The position numbers and the translations under genes are program-made. DNA of 44,121 nt from Gammaproteobacteria bacterium (GTDB lineage: Bacteria; Pseudomonadota; Gammaproteobacteria; Natronospirales; JAJUFS01): NCBI GenBank assembly GCA_033720895.1, contig JAWWBS010000013.1:1-44121 (forward strand). The letters are read 5' to 3'. Shown one piece after another: positions 41,030 to 44,121 of this stretch; within the stretch, counting starts at the first letter, position 1; each line of letters begins with the position of its first letter. Under the pieces are notes generated by a model that saw only the letters and a list, made by a program, of their open reading frames with translations, was not told the origin of the DNA and searched no databases.

Positions 41030-42704
41030 CTTCGATATCGTCATCAGGCTCGGATTGCGAAGCTGCAGCATCCTGGCGCGATTGCTCCGACACCAGGTCG
41101 AGATCGTCATGCAACAGCTGGCCATCTTCATCAAGGGCCAGGAGGCGGACGCTTTCCAGCGAGCGATACTCATCATGGTAATGACCGGCGAGCACCAGCA
41201 AGCGACCGGCAAACTGCCCGTCACGTAGTTGCTTGAGAATGCCCGGATTGCGCAACCAGCGCCTGAATACCGAGTCGTCGATCACAATGTGCGAATCGGC
41301 GGGACCGGCGAGTGCCACCAGATACAGGACTTCTGCCTTGCGCTTGGCCGGAAGTCTTCGCCATTCGCCCAGCGACAATGGCCGGTCTGCGTTCTCGGCC
41401 AGCCACGACTTCGTCGCGCTGGCATCGAAACCAGGCTCTTGCTCGTTGCGATTCGCCTCCTTGAGGCTCGGGAAGGCATGGCTGATCGACTTGCCATCCG
41501 GATAGCCAGACATCATCAGCGGCAGGATATTGTTCGCCGTCACTCCATCCAGCGCGGCAACAAGAGCCTCTGCGAGCCCCCGTGACCTCGGCGCATTGCC
41601 CGTCATGATCACGGGAATCGAATCCGACGACACCGCATTGCTTAACCGGCTGCGGACGTGACCCTGTGGCAATTTCAGTTTTTCGAAAAGGGCAAGGACC
41701 ATCGCCACCTTCCGATAGAAACGATTGAAATTCGTCACGCCGCCAAACAGTCCCTTGAGACCCATGAACACCCTGTTGAGCACCAGGACATAGAGGACCA
41801 GATAGGACCACTGCGCAGACTGACCCTGCGGCAGCATGGCAAAGGAGCCCAGCACGAGCGCCATGGCAGCAATGAACGTCAGCGTGCTGAAGAACTGGCT
41901 GACATAAAGGTATTTGAGACTCTTTCTCCGCGCCTGGAAATTCATGCTGACAGCAGGCTCGCGGATGACCTCGCTTGAATCGACCGACGAGCTGACCATG
42001 CCGGTCATCTTTTCTTCGATGTATCCCCGAATACGACGCGATGTCTCGGCCCGGCTGTCATCCATCGCCCGGTTCCAGTTGGCGGCCTTGATGCTCAGTC
42101 GTCGCTGCGCGGTCAACGAAGAAACGGCCGCCAGCGCCACCAGCAGCGTGAGGACCGGCTTCAGGTAGAAAAGGAATACCAGGCCGATCAATACCGTCAG
42201 CACCTGCGGGAACATCTTGAGGATGATGCGGAGCACGCGGTTCGTTGATGCGCCATGACCGATCGCGGCACTGAAAATGACCTGCTGCGCATTCTTGTTC
42301 TCGGCATCGCCGAGCTTCCTGATCGCGGTGAAATTCCTGTCGGCATCCAGGCGATCGAGAATACGGCGCACCACTTCCACCTGGTAGGAAGACGAAATTC
42401 GCAGGATCAGCAGCCCCGAGGCGAGCTGGGAGCCTGCCTGCAACAACAGCAATCCGACGAATACCGAGCCGACCAGCCAGATCGTCCCGGCCTCGCGGGG
42501 ATCGAGCGACCACTCCTTGAATTGAATGAGCTCGCCGGACTCGAAGTACATGACAAATCCGGCGACCAGGCCGATACCGAGGAACTGCAGGACAACCGCG
42601 AACACGCTCGATGCCAGCGCACCGGCTGTCAGCCAGGGCACACGCCCCAGCGCATCAGCCAGGAAGCTAGCCAGCGTAGAGAGGTATTTCGCAAAATTCC
42701 TCAC
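41010..42704 (-). CDS. ABC-exporter-like membrane protein with decayed nucleotide-binding domain
   Basis: A 564-residue protein from GTG 42704, whose start overlaps the previous stop as GTGA. Residues 25-345 resemble the six-helix membrane domain of type IV ABC exporters (helices near 28-52, 74-102, 160-181, 183-200, 268-290, 298-318). Residues 361-540 follow the order of an ABC ATPase but without its key residues: VIMTGNAPRSRG at 365-376 where GxxGxGKS/T should be, PLSLGEWRR at 442-450 for the LSGGQ signature, HIVIDDSVF at 472-480 for Walker B (Asp-Asp instead of Asp-Glu), and LVLAGHYHDEY at 503-513 for the His switch. The tail is very acidic. ATP hydrolysis seems unlikely. It could be a non-catalytic partner, scaffold or regulator in glycan export or modification. 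Confidence 0.75.
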   Translation of the reverse strand: MRNFAKYLSTLASFLADALGRVPWLTAGALASSVFAVVLQFLGIGLVAGFVMYFESGELIQFKEWSLDPREAGTIWLVGSVFVGLLLLQAGSQLASGLLILRISSSYQVEVVRRILDRLDADRNFTAIRKLGDAENKNAQQVIFSAAIGHGASTNRVLRIILKMFPQVLTVLIGLVFLFYLKPVLTLLVALAAVSSLTAQRRLSIKAANWNRAMDDSRAETSRRIRGYIEEKMTGMVSSSVDSSEVIREPAVSMNFQARRKSLKYLYVSQFFSTLTFIAAMALVLGSFAMLPQGQSAQWSYLVLYVLVLNRVFMGLKGLFGGVTNFNRFYRKVAMVLALFEKLKLPQGHVRSRLSNAVSSDSIPVIMTGNAPRSRGLAEALVAALDGVTANNILPLMMSGYPDGKSISHAFPSLKEANRNEQEPGFDASATKSWLAENADRPLSLGEWRRLPAKRKAEVLYLVALAGPADSHIVIDDSVFRRWLRNPGILKQLRDGQFAGRLLVLAGHYHDEYRSLESVRLLALDEDGQLLHDDLDLVSEQSRQDAAASQSEPDDDIEDDLEID

Positions 42705-43570
42705 TTCCCGCCCTTCGTCAGCTTCGCGAGCATTGCCCTGAAGAGCCTCCTGAGCGGCAATACCGGCGAAGTCGTCTTGGCGTCGGAGGCTACGAGATAG
42801 GTCGGCTCGAAAGCAAAGCGCTTCTTCCATCGGCGCAAGCCGTCGCCACCCTGGTAATAACCTGCATACATCAAGGACTTGAAGCCTTCACCACAGGCAT
42901 TGCCCGCCTCGAGCAACCACTCCATGACACCGAGGTGAAGTCTGTTTACAACGCCATCCTTCAGGTAATCGCCATGGCCGATAATCATGCTGTACAGGCC
43001 GTAATCACCCAGCCTGCGCAAGTCGATGTACGCCAGGAGACGTTCGTTGGTAACAACGTCACCCTGCTTGTAGCCGTCGACTTTCTCGAAGATTCCCCAC
43101 CAGAGGTCGTAATGGACCGGGCAGGAGGGCATCTCTGTTTCGAAATGCTTCGAAGGAGCGCCGCCCATCTCGTCGATCGAACGGCGATAGGATGCTTTCA
43201 TCTTCCCACCGCTCCGGACTTCCTTCGATGTGTTGATTTCGACGATGTCTGGAATGTGCATGCGGCGGTCAAAAGGCTTCACATAATATCCAGCCTTGTC
43301 TGCCTTCTTGGCATCCCGAATCGCATTGCCCTTCGATATTTTCCGGCACGCCTTTTCATAATCGTCGAAACTCTCGAAACCGAGATCGAGGCAAGCGGTA
43401 ATGACCTGACCTTCGATGACATCGCCGATACCGATGAACTTTCCGCCCAGCCGATCAGCATTGCGCTCAACCATCGATCTACAGCGCGCCGAACCTGTGC
43501 ACTTCGGATGCCCGAGACCGTAGTCGATATGCTGAATCCTTACTTCTTCATTTTCGTTCATTTTTGGCAT
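42701..43570 (-). CDS. GNAT-like protein of unknown function in glycan locus
   Basis: A 289-residue soluble protein that I do not assign to a named family. Residues 175-258 (NERLLAYIDLRRLGDYGLYS, MIIGHGDYLKDGVVNRLHLG, LMYAGYYQGGDGLRRWKKRFAF) look like a GNAT/FemAB-type acyltransferase core. The N-terminal part has HPKCTGSARCRSM with two Cys near residues 24 and 30, and DIVEINTSKEVRSGGKM in the middle. The end is basic (LRRLFRAMLAKLTKGGK) and could touch the membrane. The start is either ATG 43570, within the end of the sulfotransferase gene, or ATG 43561; its stop overlaps the ABC-like GTG. Acylation of a sugar is a reasonable guess from context only. Confidence 0.75.
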   Translation of the reverse strand: MPKMNENEEVRIQHIDYGLGHPKCTGSARCRSMVERNADRLGGKFIGIGDVIEGQVITACLDLGFESFDDYEKACRKISKGNAIRDAKKADKAGYYVKPFDRRMHIPDIVEINTSKEVRSGGKMKASYRRSIDEMGGAPSKHFETEMPSCPVHYDLWWGIFEKVDGYKQGDVVTNERLLAYIDLRRLGDYGLYSMIIGHGDYLKDGVVNRLHLGVMEWLLEAGNACGEGFKSLMYAGYYQGGDGLRRWKKRFAFEPTYLVASDAKTTSPVLPLRRLFRAMLAKLTKGGK

Positions 43571-44121
43571 CCGTATTCATATACCCGAGCGAAACAAGAC
43601 TGGCACCCGCCACCTTCTCGAAAGCTTCAATCTGCTCTGGCTTGAGATCGCGCCGATATCGTCCCAACGCAGAATCGTTAATCGGGCGGGCGACCTGGTC
43701 CCTGCTGGGGTGTCTTACCTTGGTCTCGTACAGGGAATGGCCCTGCTCCGAGTGAGCAAGGACTGCCGGATCCCAGTCCACGCCGAGAAAGTCGAGCAAG
43801 CGCCTAATCGTTTCTTCGGGCTTCATGACGATGTCTTCATAGCGCACTTCGGTATAACGTACCGAACCGCTCGTTGCTCTTGCGCCGTCGATTACGGAGC
43901 ACCAGCCGGCAGCTGCTCGCGAAATGTCGCCATAGCCCCAGCTGCCATGCTCGGAAATCTGCGAGGCTGCAACATCCCGACCGTCCCTGATGATGTGGAT
44001 ATAGGTGGCGTCCGGGAACGTCTCTGCATACTTCTCGAGATTCTTGATCTCGCGCATGATCTTGAAGCCCCAGCGGGACTTGCCGTCCTTTTTCGCATTT
44101 CGCTCGCCGAGCTCGCGCACA
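43548..44121 (-). CDS. Sulfotransferase family protein, C-terminal part
   Basis: The 191 visible residues run off the right edge, so the N-terminus with the 5'-phosphosulfate loop is missing. The 3'-phosphate-binding segment of PAPS sulfotransferases is clear: ATYIHIIRDGRDVAASQ, followed by YTEVRYEDIVMKPEETIRRLLDFLGVDWD, and a late AGASLVSLGY. In this family (PF13469/PF00685) sulfate is moved from PAPS to a sugar, lipid or protein hydroxyl. The position at the head of a glycan operon suggests a sugar or lipid-linked sugar acceptor. The GNAT-like gene begins inside its last codons. Confidence 0.85.
   Translation of the reverse strand, partial: VRELGERNAKKDGKSRWGFKIMREIKNLEKYAETFPDATYIHIIRDGRDVAASQISEHGSWGYGDISRAAAGWCSVIDGARATSGSVRYTEVRYEDIVMKPEETIRRLLDFLGVDWDPAVLAHSEQGHSLYETKVRHPSRDQVARPINDSALGRYRRDLKPEQIEAFEKVAGASLVSLGYMNTDAKNERK

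Noticed and set aside
41030-41224. Upstream extension of the glycosyltransferase into the ABC-like gene
   Set aside because: The added residues are rich in Trp, Cys and Ser and resemble a shadow frame, not a GT-B N-terminus.

Overview
GC-rich chromosomal DNA from a gammaproteobacterium. The evidence is the gene order miaB-ybeZ-ybeY-corC-lnt / leuS-lptE-holA-nadD-rsfS-rlmH / maf-rng-yhdP-tldD, a pmbA-yjgA (darP) divergent pair, purEK, srkA and a WbpM/WbpL-type O-antigen locus. A CopL-like metal protein and the general flavour suggest something near Xanthomonadales/Chromatiales (Wenzhouxiangella-like), but that placement is inference. No tRNA, rRNA, CRISPR array, insertion sequence or prophage was seen, and there is no gene-free stretch longer than 300 bases.

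Layout. 1-761 (minus): start of a heavy-metal efflux operon, with a Met/His-rich secreted protein followed by a cut-off TolC/CzcC-type outer-membrane protein. 935-14201: mixed genes, namely purC; a lone BtuF-like protein; srkA; a coupled pair of an acetyltransferase-C39 peptidase fusion and an RLAN/RimK-type ATP-grasp ligase; a YihY/BrkB membrane protein; a small unknown; a cysteine-desulfurase-like PLP enzyme behind a perfect 22-bp palindrome; a secreted isoaspartyl peptidase; pmbA; darP; and purEK with a strong terminator.

14267-35659 (minus): 18 genes in one direction with no gap above 78 bases and many 1-4 base overlaps. They run miaB, phoH, ybeY, corC, lnt, an O-antigen ligase-like gene, leuS, lptE, holA, nadD, rsfS, rlmH, maf, rng, yhdP, a small secreted unknown, a nitrilase-family amidase and tldD. 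These are several housekeeping clusters that are separate in E. coli. The ligase-like gene sits between lnt and leuS, and the leuS start looks shortened exactly at that junction.

35733-44121 (minus): surface-polysaccharide locus. In transcription order it holds a sulfotransferase (cut by the window edge), a GNAT-like unknown, an ABC-exporter-like protein with a decayed nucleotide-binding domain, two family-4-type glycosyltransferases, a WbpL/WecA-type lipid-carrier sugar-phosphate transferase and a WbpM-type nucleotide-sugar dehydratase. The likely product is an undecaprenyl-linked, possibly sulfated glycan, which the O-antigen ligase-like protein at 28678-30417 may polymerise or ligate.

Most noteworthy candidates: the pseudo-ABC exporter at 41010-42704, the ligase insertion and shortened LeuS at about 28680, the ATP-grasp/peptidase/acetyltransferase pair at 3833-6411, and the palindrome at 8096-8117.
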